Positions 33,690 to 45,790 of a stretch of DNA of 64,000 nt are shown here, in pieces. Numbering within the stretch: position 1 is the stretch's first letter; every line of letters starts with the position of its first letter. The stretch comes from Nyssa sinensis (lineage: Eukaryota > Streptophyta > Magnoliopsida > Cornales > Nyssaceae): assembly GCA_008638375.1 (NCBI GenBank), contig CM018035.1, positions 34,630,824 to 34,694,823 on the forward strand, written 5' to 3'. Both the position numbers and the translations under genes were made by a program. Under the pieces are notes generated by a model. It was not told the DNA's origin. It searched no databases and was given only the letters and a program-made list of their open reading frames with translations.

Positions 33690-35310
33690 CTCCTCTGGCT
33701 ATTTGCACAGATGACATAGATGACACGGTGTTGAGGTTCCGCCCTACCTTTGTCATTTGGTCTATCTGGCATGGGACCTTGCTACCTAGGAAGGGGTTTC
33801 TGTTGGTCCTCTTCGCCCTTGTGTGATCGACCGTCAGTCCTTTGAGTATTTTGGGTGAACTCCCGTAGCTTCCCCCTACGAATTAGGCCTTCGATTTCTT
33901 GTTTCGGAATCCGACACTCATCCGTGGTATGGCCGTGGTCTTTGTGGAAATTGTAGTATTTATTCTGATTCCTTTTTCCAGGATCTCCCCTCATCCTTTC
34001 CGGCCATCTGAGCTCTTCTCATGATTGTATCTGGTGGAGAATATTCCTTAGTGGTGCGTTCAGAGGTGTGTAAGGGCTACTTTTCCTTGAGGTGCTTGGC
34101 AATTCCTTCCGTTCGCGCCTCTCAGGACTTTAGGCTCTTTTCCTCTCATCTCTAGTCAACCTTGCAGGGGTTGCTGTTCTTTCTTAGCCAATTCCTTAGT
34201 TTCCTTTGAGGAGGACCTTATGTCTTCCAAGGTGATGTATTTTTGAAGCTTAAGTAGTAGTTCAGGCATTTTGGTTGGAGGACTTTTGACGAGAGAATCC
34301 CTGAACCTTCTGGGACATAGACCGGAGGTCAGAGCTGAGAGTAAAAATTGCTCTTCACACCCTTCCACTGAAGTGAGCTCTTTGCTGAATCTCCTTATGA
34401 AGTCCCTTAGAGATTTGCCCTTGTTCTGCTTGATTGTTAGCAGAAACTCAAGGCCCCTCCGAAACCTCTTACTGGTGATAAACCTACTCAAGAGCTTGCT
34501 ACTCAGGTCTGTGAAACTTGAGATCGAGTTTGTAGGTAGGTGGTGGAACCATTCCAGCGCTGCTCCTTTAAGGCTCGTAACGAACGATCTGTGCATTAGT
34601 GCATCTGTACCTCCTTGGAGAGCTATAGTATGCTGGAAGTGAGAGAGGTGGTCCATGGGGTCGGTGCTTCCATTGTACTGTTCGATTTTTGGAAGGATGT
34701 ACTTCCTTGGAGGTACTTTCGCCATTATGGCTGGTGTGAAGGGAGTCCCTCGCATACCGAACAGATTGTAGAGTTGTTCAGTTGCATGTTGGGCGACTCC
34801 AGACCTGGCAGGGATTCCTGATTCTACCTCCTGATCTCGGCTTTGTAATGAATGATGGTGACTTCTAGACTATTGAGGTGCCCCCCCCCCCCCCCCCCAG
34901 CATTTGACTGATCTAGGTTCCCTGGTTGGTTTATTTGCTGAGGAGGTAGCCCTTGTCAGAGAGGTGCGTTGTCGTTTTGGCCATTCAGAGGTTGTTGATT
35001 CCGAACTGGCTAAGGTATCGGTTGGTCCTAAACCCGCTATGGCGGCTACTGTTCTAGAAAGGGCTATGGGCTGCTGATTCTGATCTGGTTGCAGCAGTTG
35101 GACTGGTTGTGGCGGTTGTTGAATCTGTGCGATTAAAGCTTGCTGACTTTGAACTAAATTCGCCATGGTTTGGCTCAGATTCTCAATTTGTTGAGCCATG
35201 GTATTTATCCTTTGATCAGCTGTGTTTGGACGAGGCTGACGTACAACAGCCTGCCTTGGTGCTCCGGCCGGGGCAGGCTGCCTTGGTCGCAAATTTTGAG
35301 CCATTTGGTT
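33690..35310 (-). pseudogene. Gypsy G gag remnant
   Basis: On the - strand gag begins MAQNLRPRQPAPAGAP at 35304, with Gln/Pro-rich sequence. It continues at 34156-34755 with PKIEQYNGSTDPMDHLSHFQ and AALEWFHHLPTNSISSF, the retrotransposon gag domain, and ends at 33782-33994 with YYNFHKDHGHTTDECRIPKQ, a zinc-knuckle variant of this group. A run of 18 C (34881-34898) sits in the linker and disturbs the frame. Confidence 0.85.
34881..34898. repeat. Run of 18 C
   Basis: An uninterrupted C run lies within gag of G. It gives poly-glycine on the coding strand. Homopolymers of this length are often miscounted in sequencing, so the true length is uncertain. Confidence 0.85.
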
Positions 35311-35348
35311 GTTTGATAGATTTTACTGAAGAAGAGAACTTTGTCGAA

Positions 35349-35366
35349 TTCCCACAGACGGCGCCA
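35349..35366 (-). other. Primer binding site of gypsy G
   Basis: The complement reads TGGCGCCGTCTGTGGGAA, a primer site widely used by plant Ty3/gypsy elements of the Tat/Athila branch. It lies 3 bp from the 5' LTR. Confidence 0.85.
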
Positions 35367-35369
35367 AAT

Positions 35370-35772
35370 TGATGATGTCGCTTTCTGTCCTTGGGAGTTG
35401 ATGCCCAGATATCCTTCCTTTGAGGTATCTGCAAAGAAAAGACTAGAGGATCACTAGTGGAGGTCCGGCGAAGAATCCTTTGACAGTCAAGTTAGTAATT
35501 TGTATAAGGGACTGCTAAGAGTGATTATAAAGTTTTAAGAAAGCGTACCCCTTCTGGTTGAGGTCTTACCCCTTTTATAGATGATGAAGATCTTGTTGTT
35601 GAGATCTTCCTAGGGAAGTAGGGATTCGATTTGATTCCTTTGACTTGGTCAACTACTGCATATTTCTGAATACTTTATTTCTTAGTACTGGGTCATCAGG
35701 TCTGGAGGTTCTCTCTTTAGGTATGGCTGCCACACGTCACTCTTATAGTATGATATAATTTTGGGTATATCA
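35370..35772 (-). repeat. 5' LTR of gypsy G
   Basis: This 403-bp LTR is homologous to 23964-24416 and lacks the 50-bp duplication found there. It is followed by the TSD GTGTG at 35773-35777. Confidence 0.9.
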
Positions 35773-35777
35773 GTGTG

Positions 35778-37387
35778 TGTGACAGACCTAGTTATTTTTA
35801 GTTGTAGAAAAGGAAATTACAACCAAAAAAGGATGAGAGATTGATGTAGGAAGGAAAAATGTGGAGAAATACTCCTATGCTTGAAAACTAAGAGATGCAC
35901 TGTGTACAGTTGGTAATTTGGTGGGATTCCACCAAGGAAAGTAGGTTTAGCATTTTAAAAGGTAGAAGGATGATTGTCTGCTTTATGGATGCCAGGCAGA
36001 ATTTGCTTGCTTTTAAAGGTGACCAGTAGGATTTTCATAGTATTTCTGATTTGGGCATCAAATAAAGGCCAAAAGGTAAATGTGTGGTTCAGGGTTGATT
36101 AAGCATTGGTAAGGGGTTTTGAGAATGAAATGACTGTTTTAGAGCTATGAATACTAACCTGTGAACAAAAACCCTTGGTCGATCATTTTTTTCTTTTTTT
36201 GTATGCTACAGTTAATTGATTGAAAGAGGGAAGAGCTGAGAGCTGAGAGCTTGTAAAATAAGATCTTAAAGATTGGGTGGGGATTGACAAGTCTGTTTAT
36301 GTCATTATATATATATATATATATATTTGATCATTAAGTCTGTTTATGGCGTTATCTTTGCTAATGAAAGTGATAATGATTAATAAAAGAAAAGAAGAAG
36401 AAATTAGGGGATACTCAGATTTCTATAGGCATCACATGATCACACTTATTGTTAGAATCGCACCACAGGAACCAAAAAGAGCTTCAAAAGTTTATGAATT
36501 TTCTGAACTTATCTCTATCTACTTGAAAAAGTACATAGCTATATACAATTATAGATCTTTAAGTAACTCACTCTGATAGGATAGGATTGGACTCTATATT
36601 TAGAAACTATGAACTTTGATTGGTGACACACATATAAATCTAATAAAGTTCATAAATAAAGGCCCATGGAATCTTGCTGTAGCCCAATGTCTAGAAAATA
36701 TGAAATTATGAAAATACTCAACTCCAAAGTCCAAACATAAAGAAACATACATGAAAAAAAGAAGCTAATACTTGGTTCATCCTTGATAATCTGATCATTC
36801 ATCACTTTGGATTGATATTGATTGTCTTCCTTCAATTGGAACTCCGAGCACAAAGAATTTTTGTTTTCAACCAAACTATACTTGTTTCATCCTTGATAAT
36901 CTGATCATTCATCACTTTGTATTGATATTGATTGTCTTCCTTCAATTGGAACTTTGAGCACAAAGAATTTTAATTTTCAACCACTCTTTCCCTTTGGTGG
37001 TTCAACTTTCTTTATCTTAGTTGTATTCATAGTCTTTGAAGCGATTTGTTTCTCATTAAACCAAAAACTCTTTGTGCTTTCTCTCCCACAATGATCTGCA
37101 TCATATAACCAATGATGACAAAGAAGAATTGTATAATGCTCATAGGAATCACAACACACCAAATAGAATAACTACAAGTACCTCATTAAAGAGTTGCCTC
37201 AGTTACTGGAATTAATGTACCATCTATCCAAGCAAACTTTTTAAGTATCAAGACGCAGTTTGAATTGGAAGATTGAATCAATTAACAACGGTTGCAGATA
37301 GAATATTCATATTTTTTTTCTTGCTTGGTTGAAAATTGTTTTTATTTTATTTTATGTGATCTTTATCATTGAAGCCTATGTGATCTA
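35778..37387. repeat. Host-like spacer with diverged repeat R1
   Basis: About 35863-36700 is diverged but clearly homologous, in order, to R2 (from about 52797) and R3 (to about 54070). Shared words include TGGTAATTTGGTGG, TGCTTTTAAAGGT, GATTGAAAGAGGGA and ACTTGAAAAAGTACATAG. On the right side is a 110-bp tandem duplication and an unrecognised - strand ORF (36977-37162). The segment is not coding as far as I can see. Confidence 0.6.
36771..36982. repeat. Tandem duplication, unit 110 bp
   Basis: The sequence starting CTTGGTTCATCCTTGATAAT at 36771 recurs at 36881 with a few changes and runs to about 36982. The period is 110 bp. Confidence 0.88.
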
Positions 37388-37392
37388 AAAGC

Positions 37393-37630
37393 TGTTAGAA
37401 TATGCGTAGAATATTATGCACAATAAGAATATTCTATCGGTTATTCATAGAATATTTAGAGTCTATTTTTGTAAACTTTTTATATTCTTGTAATATAAAT
37501 AAATGAGTTAGAGGAGAGCTAAATAACTCTCTCTAATTATTTTCTCCCTAAACATCTCTTTCACTCTCTTCTATTTCTCTTTCATCCTTTTCAATAAAAC
37601 CTTGACATTTCCTAGGGTTTTATTTCAACT
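37393..37630 (+). repeat. 5' LTR of Copia V1
   Basis: It starts TGTTAGAATATGCG and ends TTTCAACT, directly followed by the primer site TGGTATCAGAGC (37631-37642). Confidence 0.9.
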
Positions 37631-38221
37631 TGGTATCAGAGCGATCCGAATATACCTTGGGAGTCACCGGAATAGTTAGACGCAACCCTAGAGCCACCTT
37701 GAAGTTGCTGACGTCAGCATCCGCATGCTGACGTCATCGTCGATGACATCAGCATAGTACGGACAGAAGTAACCTTTTCTTACATGGCTTGGCTCGGAAT
37801 TCCATGGTGAGATTTATGGTGATTTTTTTCCAAATTTTATAGAACCATTTGATGGGTGATTTTTATTTTTGAAAGATTTTTGGAAAAATGGCCTTTTTTT
37901 TTGCGACCTGCGATTCTGACCAGTTTCAGAGGCTACTGTTGGTTGGATCTTCATCCATTGGACTCATCTAGGGTTGAGAGAGGAGTGGGTGAAGGTTCAT
38001 TGCATTCCAACTTGATTTGGTTGGATTTCTTTGAATTCAGAAGGTTCGGCCAGCATAGCCTGGGCACTGACTTTGTTCATTTTTTATTTTCTGTTGTTCT
38101 TTGATTGATTTCGGCCCTCCCTGAGATCTTTGGTAGTTGTGAAGGCAAGCATCGGTCCGGATTGGTGAGAAATACACTATTTTTGGTATTTTCTCTGTGA
38201 TGGACTTGCTAACATTCAACA

Positions 38222-38953
38222 ATGATAGAAAAAGAGGTAGGGAAGGGCTTTGGTTTTACTAGCCTTGAAGGAGATGGGCTGAGTTGTATTGGGGTTCCTG
38301 AAGGAAAACCTACTCTTCAGATTAGCCCGGTGAAGCTAGATGGGAATAATTATCTAGCATGGTCACGTACGTGTTTACTGTTCATTGATGCAGCTGACTT
38401 ATATAATTATGTCAATGGGACACTCAAGGAACCAACATCTACAGATCCAATGCTTAAGCAGTGGCGCTCGAGCAATTCCCTTTTGCTGTCATGGCTTCTT
38501 AACTCCATGCAATCACACATTAGTTGTGGCTTCTTCTTTCTGACAACAACATACGAGATTTGGACTACTGTAGTGCAGACTTGTTCACAGATCGGTAATG
38601 ATGCTCAGATGTACGATCTCCGTAAGAGGGTTCATGCAACCAAACAAAAAGATCTGAGTGTTGCTAAGTATTATGCTGACCTCAATGGTCTCTGGGGAGA
38701 ATTAGACCACTATCAGAATTTTCAGGCCAAATGTCTAGATGACAGTGTCATGTTTCAACAACTAAAGGTGAAGGAGCGTGTGTATGATTTCTTGGCAGAC
38801 CTTAATGCTGAATATGATTAGATTTGCAGTTTGGTGCTTAGACGTGATCCTTTTCCTACTCTGAGACAAGCATATGCTTTTGTGCAACAAGAGGAAAGCA
38901 GAAGAGGTGTTATGCTTCATGCTCCAGCTCAGGACATATCTGCCTTAGCTACC
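38222..38953 (+). pseudogene. Copia V1 gag, N-terminal part
   Basis: It starts MIEKEVGKGFGFTS at 38222 and has LDGNNYLAWSRTCLLFI, YDLRKRVHATKQKDLSVAKY and DHYQNFQAKCLDDS, a UBN2-type Copia gag. A TAG at 38819-38821 interrupts it; the same frame then goes on to the S insertion at 38954. It carries the pre-insertion site for solo LTR D (GTGTTATGCTTCA, about 38910). Confidence 0.88.
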
Positions 38954-39792
38954 TGATGTAGGACCACTAAAGAGAAATTAAAGAAGAGAAGAAAGATAAG
39001 GGAAGAAAAGGAAGAAATAGGAAGAGAGAAAAGAGATGGAAAGGAGAGAAAACCCGAGAGAGAAAAGCACTAGAAATGCATGTATTCAATATCAATAATT
39101 AAAGTCTGCATAATTCATGTGCCATATCCCTTTATTTAGGGACGTTCAAAGTAAACCAAATCCTAAAAACAGGGAACTAAATAGTATCCTAAACCAAATC
39201 AAACAAATCCTAGATAAACTAAAGCTTAAAAATAGAATAAAATAAAAATTACATAAATAAAATAATATCCTCCTGGATCAAATATAAATGGTCCATGAAG
39301 TCCTTGATCCCCATCCTTTCTCCCCGGCTAAAAAGAACTTGACTTTGGCGAGTTAGAATGGAAGAACGATGGCGAAAGATGGAAATCATTTTGGCAGCAA
39401 CAAGCAACAGTGGAACAACATCTTCCAAGGAAACAAAAGAAATTAGCAGCTGAAGAATCTTCAACTTGACTCATAAGTACAAACTCCACGTGATTTATGG
39501 TCTGTTGTTGGAGTGGTAGAAGGATCAGATCTGATATTGGAGAAATAACACACCACCTGCACAAAAACCATCAAGGAACATAGAAGGCTCGAAAGGACCC
39601 TGATTAGATAGCATTTCCTCCATATTGAAAATTGAACTAATTTTTAAATCCAATGGTATGTCAAGTAAATAAGCATCAAGTCCAAATTCAAGAATAGTAG
39701 AAAATTTACCAATAGATTTAGATGATGAAAAATCAGTGGAGGAAGGTAGTACTGATATAAATTGTCCATGAAGTCCTTCTTGATCCCTATCA
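38954..39792. mobile_element. Solo LTR S, 839 bp
   Basis: It begins TGATGTAGGACC, ends CCCTATCA, and is flanked by CTACC (38949-38953 and 39793-39797) within V1 gag. V2 shows the uninterrupted sequence (CTACCTTTCC, about 45258). TG...CA ends, a 5-bp TSD and lack of coding indicate a solo LTR of an unrelated family. Confidence 0.82.
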
Positions 39793-39797
39793 CTACC

Positions 39798-40220
39798 CTT
39801 CCTTAGAAAGATTCCAAAATACCACAGCTCCAATTTGAGAACAAAGGTGGCAACTCTGAGAAGGGTCAGGTGAAGTTTGATGACTGTGACAAGAAATGGC
39901 ATACTCGGGATAATTGTTGGCAGCTTCATGGTCGCCCAAATACAAAACGAGGTGGTGGCAAAATAGGATTAGGTAGACCACATGCCCATTTGACTGAGAC
40001 TTCAGAGTCTTCCCTTGCTAACACTGGAGATGCAGGTCATCTCAAATTTGAGGAACGACTGCTTTTTTGATGCATGATGGCTCGGTTTGACTCCTCCACC
40101 TCTGACTTTACCTCTGCTTCTTCCAACTTTGCCAATACAGGTATTCCAACATCTACTTTTAAGTGTTGGCACCACTCCTACTCCTTGGATCATTGATTCA
40201 GGAGCTACTGGCCATATGAC
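39798..40220 (+). pseudogene. Copia V1 gag end and start of protease
   Basis: FDDCDKKWHTRDNCWQLHGR (39870 on) is the zinc knuckle, with an aspartate where the second cysteine-region spacing expects CxxC-K (CDKKWHTRDNC). A Ser/Thr-rich linker and PWIIDSGATGHMT follow: the protease active site D-S-G-A. V2 inserted immediately after, at ATGAC (40216-40220). Protease resumes at 49181. Confidence 0.85.
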
Positions 40221-40459
40221 TGTTAGATTATGCTTTTAAGATATGCATAGAATAAAGAATATTCTATTGGATATTCATAGAATGTTTAGAGTCTATCTTT
40301 GTAAACTTTTTATTCTTGTATTATAAATACATGAGTTAGAGGAAAGCAATATAACTCTCTCTAGTTCTTTTCTCCCTAAACAACTTTCTCTCACTCTCTT
40401 CTATTTCTCTTTCTTCTTTTAAATAAAACCCTAACAATACCTAGGGTTTAATTTCAACT
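40221..40459 (+). repeat. 5' LTR of Copia V2
   Basis: It starts TGTTAGATTATGC and ends TTTCAACT. The primer binding site TGGTATCAGAGC follows at 40460-40471 with no gap. Confidence 0.92.
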
Positions 40460-41051
40460 TGGTATCAGAGCAATCCAAATACACCTTGGGAGTCACCGAA
40501 ATAATCAGACGCAACCCTAGAGCCTTCTTGAAGCTGTTGACGTCAGCATCCGTATGCTGATGTCATCATTGACGTTAGCACTGTATGGACAGAAATAATC
40601 GTCTCTTACATGGTTTGGTTCGGAATTCCATGGTGAGATTTATGGTGATTTTTCCCAAATTTTTTGGAACCATTTGATGCATGTTTTCTATTTTTGAAAG
40701 ATTTTTGGAAAAATGGCCATATTTTTTCCAATTTGAGATTCTGACGTGTTTCAGAAGCTATTGATAGTTGGATCTTCATCCATTGACCTCGTCTAGGGTT
40801 GAGAGAATAGTGAGTGAAGCTTCGTTGCATTCCAACTTGATTTGGTTGGATTTTTTTGGATCCAGATGGTTTGGCCAGCCCAATCTGGGCTCTGACATTT
40901 TTTTGTTTTTTCAATTCTGTTGTTCTTTGCTCCTTTCCAACCCTTTTTGATATCTTTTGGTTGTTATGAGGGCAAACATTGGTCCAAATAGGTGAGAAAT
41001 CCACAGGTTTTTGGTATTTTCTCCGTGACAGGGACTTCCTAACATTCCAAA

Positions 41052-41327
41052 ATGATAGATAAAGAGGCAGAAAAGGGATTTGGTTCAACGAGCCTTGGAG
41101 GAAATGGGCTAAGTCGTATTGGGGGTTCCTGGAGGAAACCCAACTCTTCAAATTAGCCTGATGAAGCTAGATGGGAATAATTATCTAGCATGGTCACATG
41201 CGTGTTTACTATCTATTGATGCAGCTGGCTTATATGATTATGTCAATGGAACAATTAAGGAATCAACATCTACACATTCAACGCTTAAGCAGTGGCGCTC
41301 GAGCAATTCCCTTGTGATGTCATGGCT
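41052..41327 (+). pseudogene. Copia V2 gag, first piece
   Basis: ATG at 41052 begins MIDKEAEKGFGSTS. After a frame change near 41125 the reading is LDGNNYLAWSHACLLSIDAA and YDYVNGTIKE, aligning with V1 gag 38222-38500. The Mutator-like MITE interrupts it at the codons for V-M-S-W. Confidence 0.85.
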
Positions 41328-42149
41328 AGGGATCAAAATTTCGTTTCGTTCCTATCGAAAAGGCCGAAACGTTTCTGTTTCCTAGTGAGCCAAAATGAAA
41401 CACTAGTGGAATACTGAAGTTCACACGTTTCTATAGAAACAAAGTTGTTTCCGTAAAAACATACTAAAACAATGGAAACATTTCTTTGGTATCAGCAATA
41501 ATTCTAAAAGTTGGTAAAAAATAATATCCATTTGTTTTTTAAATGGAGAAGATTGAAATATTAAAACCTAAAATTATAAGAAGATATTTTTATTTTTCCT
41601 CAAAAACAGTAGACAATGAAAAGTAAAAATAGTGGAAATAAAATGTAGATAAATAAGTTATTTTAATACTTAGTTACTAATTATAATAGGCTTAAATTAC
41701 TTTATTTTTACTTATCATATTATATGTAACTTGTGTCAAATTGTCTAATCCGTGGATATTACACAATATATATTTATTATTTTATGGTTTATAATAATTT
41801 TGCATAGTTTTTAGAAAATATATAATAAATTCATATTACATAAAGAAACTAGCTTTAAATCTTTTATACTAGTTTTTAATAAGTAAAGAATTATTTGGTA
41901 TTAATGACTAATTAACATTTATGTTTTTTTTTTTTTTTTCATTTCACCCTAGTATCTTCTTGTGTGGACGGACATATACCCTAAAACATTTTCAATTAAT
42001 TATAATATTTATCTTCACATATTCATATATTTTACTTTATGTTTCCAAGTGTTTCTATACATTTTTTTTATCATTTCCATTATGTTTCCGAAACGTTTCC
42101 ATTTTCTACGTGACCGAAACAACACTACGAAACGAAATTTTGATCCATG
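41328..42149. mobile_element. Mutator-like MITE 1, 822 bp
   Basis: The terminal inverted repeats share GGATCAAAATTTCGTTTCGT. The flanking duplication is 9 bp, GTCATGGCT (41319-41327 and 42150-42158). V1 shows the undisturbed sequence at about 38488-38500. The interior is AT-rich and non-coding. A 9-bp TSD is the usual mark of Mutator-like elements. It is homologous to 57003-57670 in the reverse orientation. Confidence 0.88.
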
Positions 42150-42573
42150 GTCATGGCTTCTTAATTCCATGTAATCACACATTAACTGTGGCTTCTTGTT
42201 TTTGACAACAGCATATGCGATTTGGATTGTTGTAGCACAGACTTATTCACAAGTTGGCAATGATGCTCAGATTTATGATCTCCGCAAGAGGGTTCATGAA
42301 ACGAAACAAAAAGATCTGAGTGTTGCTGAGTATTATGTTGATCTCAATGGTCTAGGGCTAGAATTGGACCACTATCAGAATTTTCAAGCCAAATGTCTAG
42401 ATGACAGTGTCATGTTTCAGCAGCTAAAGGAAAATGAGTGTGTATGATTTCTTGGCCGGTCTTAATGCTGAATATGATCAGATTCATATTCAGGTGCTTG
42501 GACGTGATCCTTTTCTTACTTCGAGATAGGCATATGCTTTTGTACAGCATGAGGAAAGCAGAAAAGGGGTTAT
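42150..42573 (+). pseudogene. Copia V2 gag, second piece
   Basis: It resumes with VMASXLNSM-type sequence and YDLRKRVHETKQKDLSVAEY, DHYQNFQAKCLDDS and LNAEYDQIHIQVLGRDP. A frameshift occurs at about 42440 (KENECV). Solo LTR D is inserted at GTTAT (42569-42573). Confidence 0.85.
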
Positions 42574-43211
42574 TGTAATATCTTAGATCTTATTACTTTT
42601 ATTATACTCTATTGTTATATGTGAATCCCCTTAAAGGAATGATAAAGCGTGGATTAGGGTATGCCTTAAGCATGATTGTGTGATTTAAAGTGATGAGTTT
42701 ACTAGAATGGATAGTGAGGCAATAATTAAAATCCTAGTAGAAGAAATTAGGAACAAAACGATATTTCTAGTGGGCTTTTAAAATGATTCTTGAGCTAAAA
42801 CATAATTAATTAAGTTAATCCTTGTTGTAAGGTTAAGCATAATTAGAGCATACTTAACTAACTTAACCTAGTTTGTAATAGGTTATTGGAAGGTTCTTAA
42901 AATTGTTATATCTAAACTAATTATGTTTAATTAGTAACCTTAATACATTAGTGAATTAAGTTAATCCTAATTGGGTTAATTAGGGTGGTTAAGTGAGGTA
43001 GACTTGTATTAATCCTAAGTTATAACATAAACCTTATAATTATTCAAATTAATTTTAATTAGAGAAAGGTAAGAAAGACAATTGTTCATATGGGCAAGGG
43101 ACCCACAATTTGGAATATCTAGCTCACCATTGTTGACTATTTTTGAGGAGCTTGTGTAGAGATTTGTCTGTATATATGTGTCTATATATATATGTATGTA
43201 TTATACATATG

Positions 43212-43254
<43 letters not shown>

Positions 43255-45217
43255 TAAAAGGGACAAAATCATATTAGTAAGAGAGAGGAAATATAGAGCT
43301 AATAAGAGAAAGACACTTCAAATATGTGGGAATTCATAAGGTGACACCTAGCCCACATATAGATACATGTTTGTATTTATTATGCCTTACAAAATAAATT
43401 CTAGAGACAAGCTAGAAGCTCTCTAAAATGTGCTGAACAAAACAATAGAACAAGGAAAAAAGTAGAGAAAAACAAGAGAACAAGGAGGAGAAAGAAAGAA
43501 GCTTAAGGAGGACTAACCTAGAGGTTAAATTCTTGAACAATTAAAGTATGAATTTTGGTCCTAATCTTTTATTCTTTCATTTAATCGAAAAAGAAACATT
43601 TAAAAATGACTAAGAACTCAAACTCAATTACGAATTTAATGAAATTCTAAACTAGTCTTGCATGGAATAGTAATTACATGGATACAAGAGCAACATATAT
43701 GTTGTAGAAGGTTGCATTATGATTAATAAGTGTTGATTAAACTAATTGGTTAATGATTAATGGTGTTAAAACAACCCTAACACTGCCTATGTTATAATTA
43801 GCATGATTAGATTATCAAAGGAACTCTTAATGTGAGAAATTGTAATGAAAAATGCTGCTGGAAATTAAAGGAAAATACCTTAATTTAAGTTAAATGATTG
43901 GTCTAAATGATAATTCAAGATGTTAGATATAAGTATTGAAACAACCAACACTTGGAAAGTTAAAAACGAAGCTTATAAGCAGAATAAATGGGGATAGTGC
44001 AGCTGCTGTCCCAATTGTTTAAAAGCCTTATATTTGATGTAAATGAATTCTAACAAGAGTCAAAGGAGGCTCCAATGGAATTAGAATGCGAGGGATTTTA
44101 TCAGAATCCCAGATTGTGTTGTTTGAACTATAATGAAACAAGCGTAATTAAATAATGTTACATTGTACTCAAATATGGTTCTAATATGAAATATATGTAT
44201 GTAGGGTTCCTTAGGAGAGAAAGAGAATCGAGGAGTGCTTTAAGAGCACAAGGTGAGTAATCCGGTTCCTTGAAATGGGGAATTGAATGCAGTATTGTGA
44301 AACATATTATTCTGTGTTTTAACAAGCAAAGCATTATGCTATATTTTCAAGTAATGAAATTGAAGTACATTTTACACGTATGTTGATAAATAGATTCGCA
44401 AATCCATGGATAATCATATGATTTAGAATGTGTTTTTGTAGATGCCATTACATGGACCCCATTTTTTTTTTGTCCTTACAGGGGGACCAAGAGCCGGTAG
44501 GCCTGTAAGTAGGCCAAAGATCTCTTCAGTGTCACTAAAAGTGACTATGTAATTATATATGACATTCTGTTCAGAATCCGAGTCGACGTAGATTCTTCCA
44601 TTCCGACCGTTGTAATCGGCATGCTAAATGATATTTGATATCTGTTATGAGCTTTATTGGGCAACTTATTGCTATTCAAATGTTTAAATAGTAATTCCGT
44701 TTCTGAAAAAGCATTTGAAATGTTGCAGTAATGCTTGATATCCATAGTTTTATTTACAGTTTCTTTTGCTATAAAAAACCCATGACAGGGCATTGGTATT
44801 ATTCATTGAGCTTTGTTAGCTCACCCCACTTCCCAACCAATTTTTTAGGTAATGAAGCTTAAGATGGGGAGGGAACTTAAGGAAGAAGAGTTTGTAAAAT
44901 TGTATAGTGAGACTTGCAAATATCTCTTTTGAGCCTATGTAGAAGTATATATACGATGGCCTTTTTGTGTGTTGGCCAGTTGTAGATGTAAATAACTTAT
45001 AATAAATTTTGCAAGTATAAGAGTTTGATATTAAATTTAGATTTGCTCTGATCGAATGTGGTTGGTATGAGTTTGATGTGAATTTGACAGGTTAAAAATG
45101 TTACGCTTCCGCTATATTAATAAACTATCCATTTTGCAGCCCATTCAATTCTATATGAGGCCTCGATGGCCTGTCATGGACCATAACTCCATCCTACGTG
45201 GGGTGTGGGTCGTGACA
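42574..45217 (+). mobile_element. Solo LTR D, about 2.6 kb
   Basis: It starts TGTAATATCTTAG and ends GGGTCGTGACA, with TSD GTTAT (42569-42573 and 45218-45222). The related V1 carries the empty site, a single GTTAT in GTGTTATGCTTCATGC (about 38910), which proves the boundaries. It is homologous throughout to B (7998-10510). It contains TA and CA microsatellites at about 43213-43253. Confidence 0.93.
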
Positions 45218-45790
45218 GTTATGCTTCACCCCCCAAGCACAGGACAGATCTACCTTAGCTACCTTTCCTAAAAAGGATTCCAAAATTTCTGGTCCGATTT
45301 GAGAACAAAGGTGGCAACTCTGAGAAGGGTCAGATGAAATGTGACTACTGTGGCAAGAAATGGCATACTTAGGATAATTGTTGGAAACTTCATGGTCGCC
45401 CAAATACAAAACGAGGTGGTGGCAAACCAGGATCAGGTAGACCACATGGCCATTTGATTGAGACTTTAGAGGCTTTCCCTGTTAGCATTGGAGATGCAGA
45501 TCATCTCACATCTAAGGAATTACAGATTTTTTGACGCATGATGGTCCGGTTTGACTCCTCCACCTCTAGCTCTACCTCTGTTTCTTCCAACTTTAACAAT
45601 ACAGGTATTCCCACATCCGCTTTGAGTGTTGGCTCCTTTCCTATTTCTTGGATCATTTGATTCAGGGGCTATCGATCATATGACAGGTTCCTCTAATCTC
45701 TTTTCTACTTATTCTACATGCTCTGGTAGGAATAAGGTTAGAGTAGCAGATGGTTCATTATCCTCAATATCGGGCAAAGGCTGAATGCCT
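45218..45790 (+). pseudogene. Copia V2 gag end and protease
   Basis: The zinc knuckle reads CDYCGKKWHT and then a stop at the usual RDNC position (TAG at about 45370). A Ser/Thr-rich linker follows, then the protease active site (FRGYRSYD-like in broken frame, about 45660-45690). Several frame breaks occur. Confidence 0.75.

Larger units (their letters stand above)
23964..35772 (-). mobile_element. Ty3/gypsy retrotransposon G (Tat type), with nested solo LTR C
   Basis: An 11.8-kb element (9.3 kb without solo LTR C) on the - strand. It has LTRs of 453 and 403 bp with TG...CA ends, the 5-bp TSD GTGTG (23959-23963 and 35773-35777), a TGGCGCCG-type primer site, gag, protease, RT, RNase H, a second RNase H, integrase, a tandem-repeat block, an opposite-strand accessory ORF, and a polypurine tract. 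The second RNase H, the tandem repeats and the extra ORF are features of the Tat group. All coding regions carry stops or frameshifts. Confidence 0.9.

Noticed and set aside
36977..37162. Host gene on the - strand
   Set aside because: Sixty codons with a basic tail, no recognised family, surrounded by repeats; left as unidentified.
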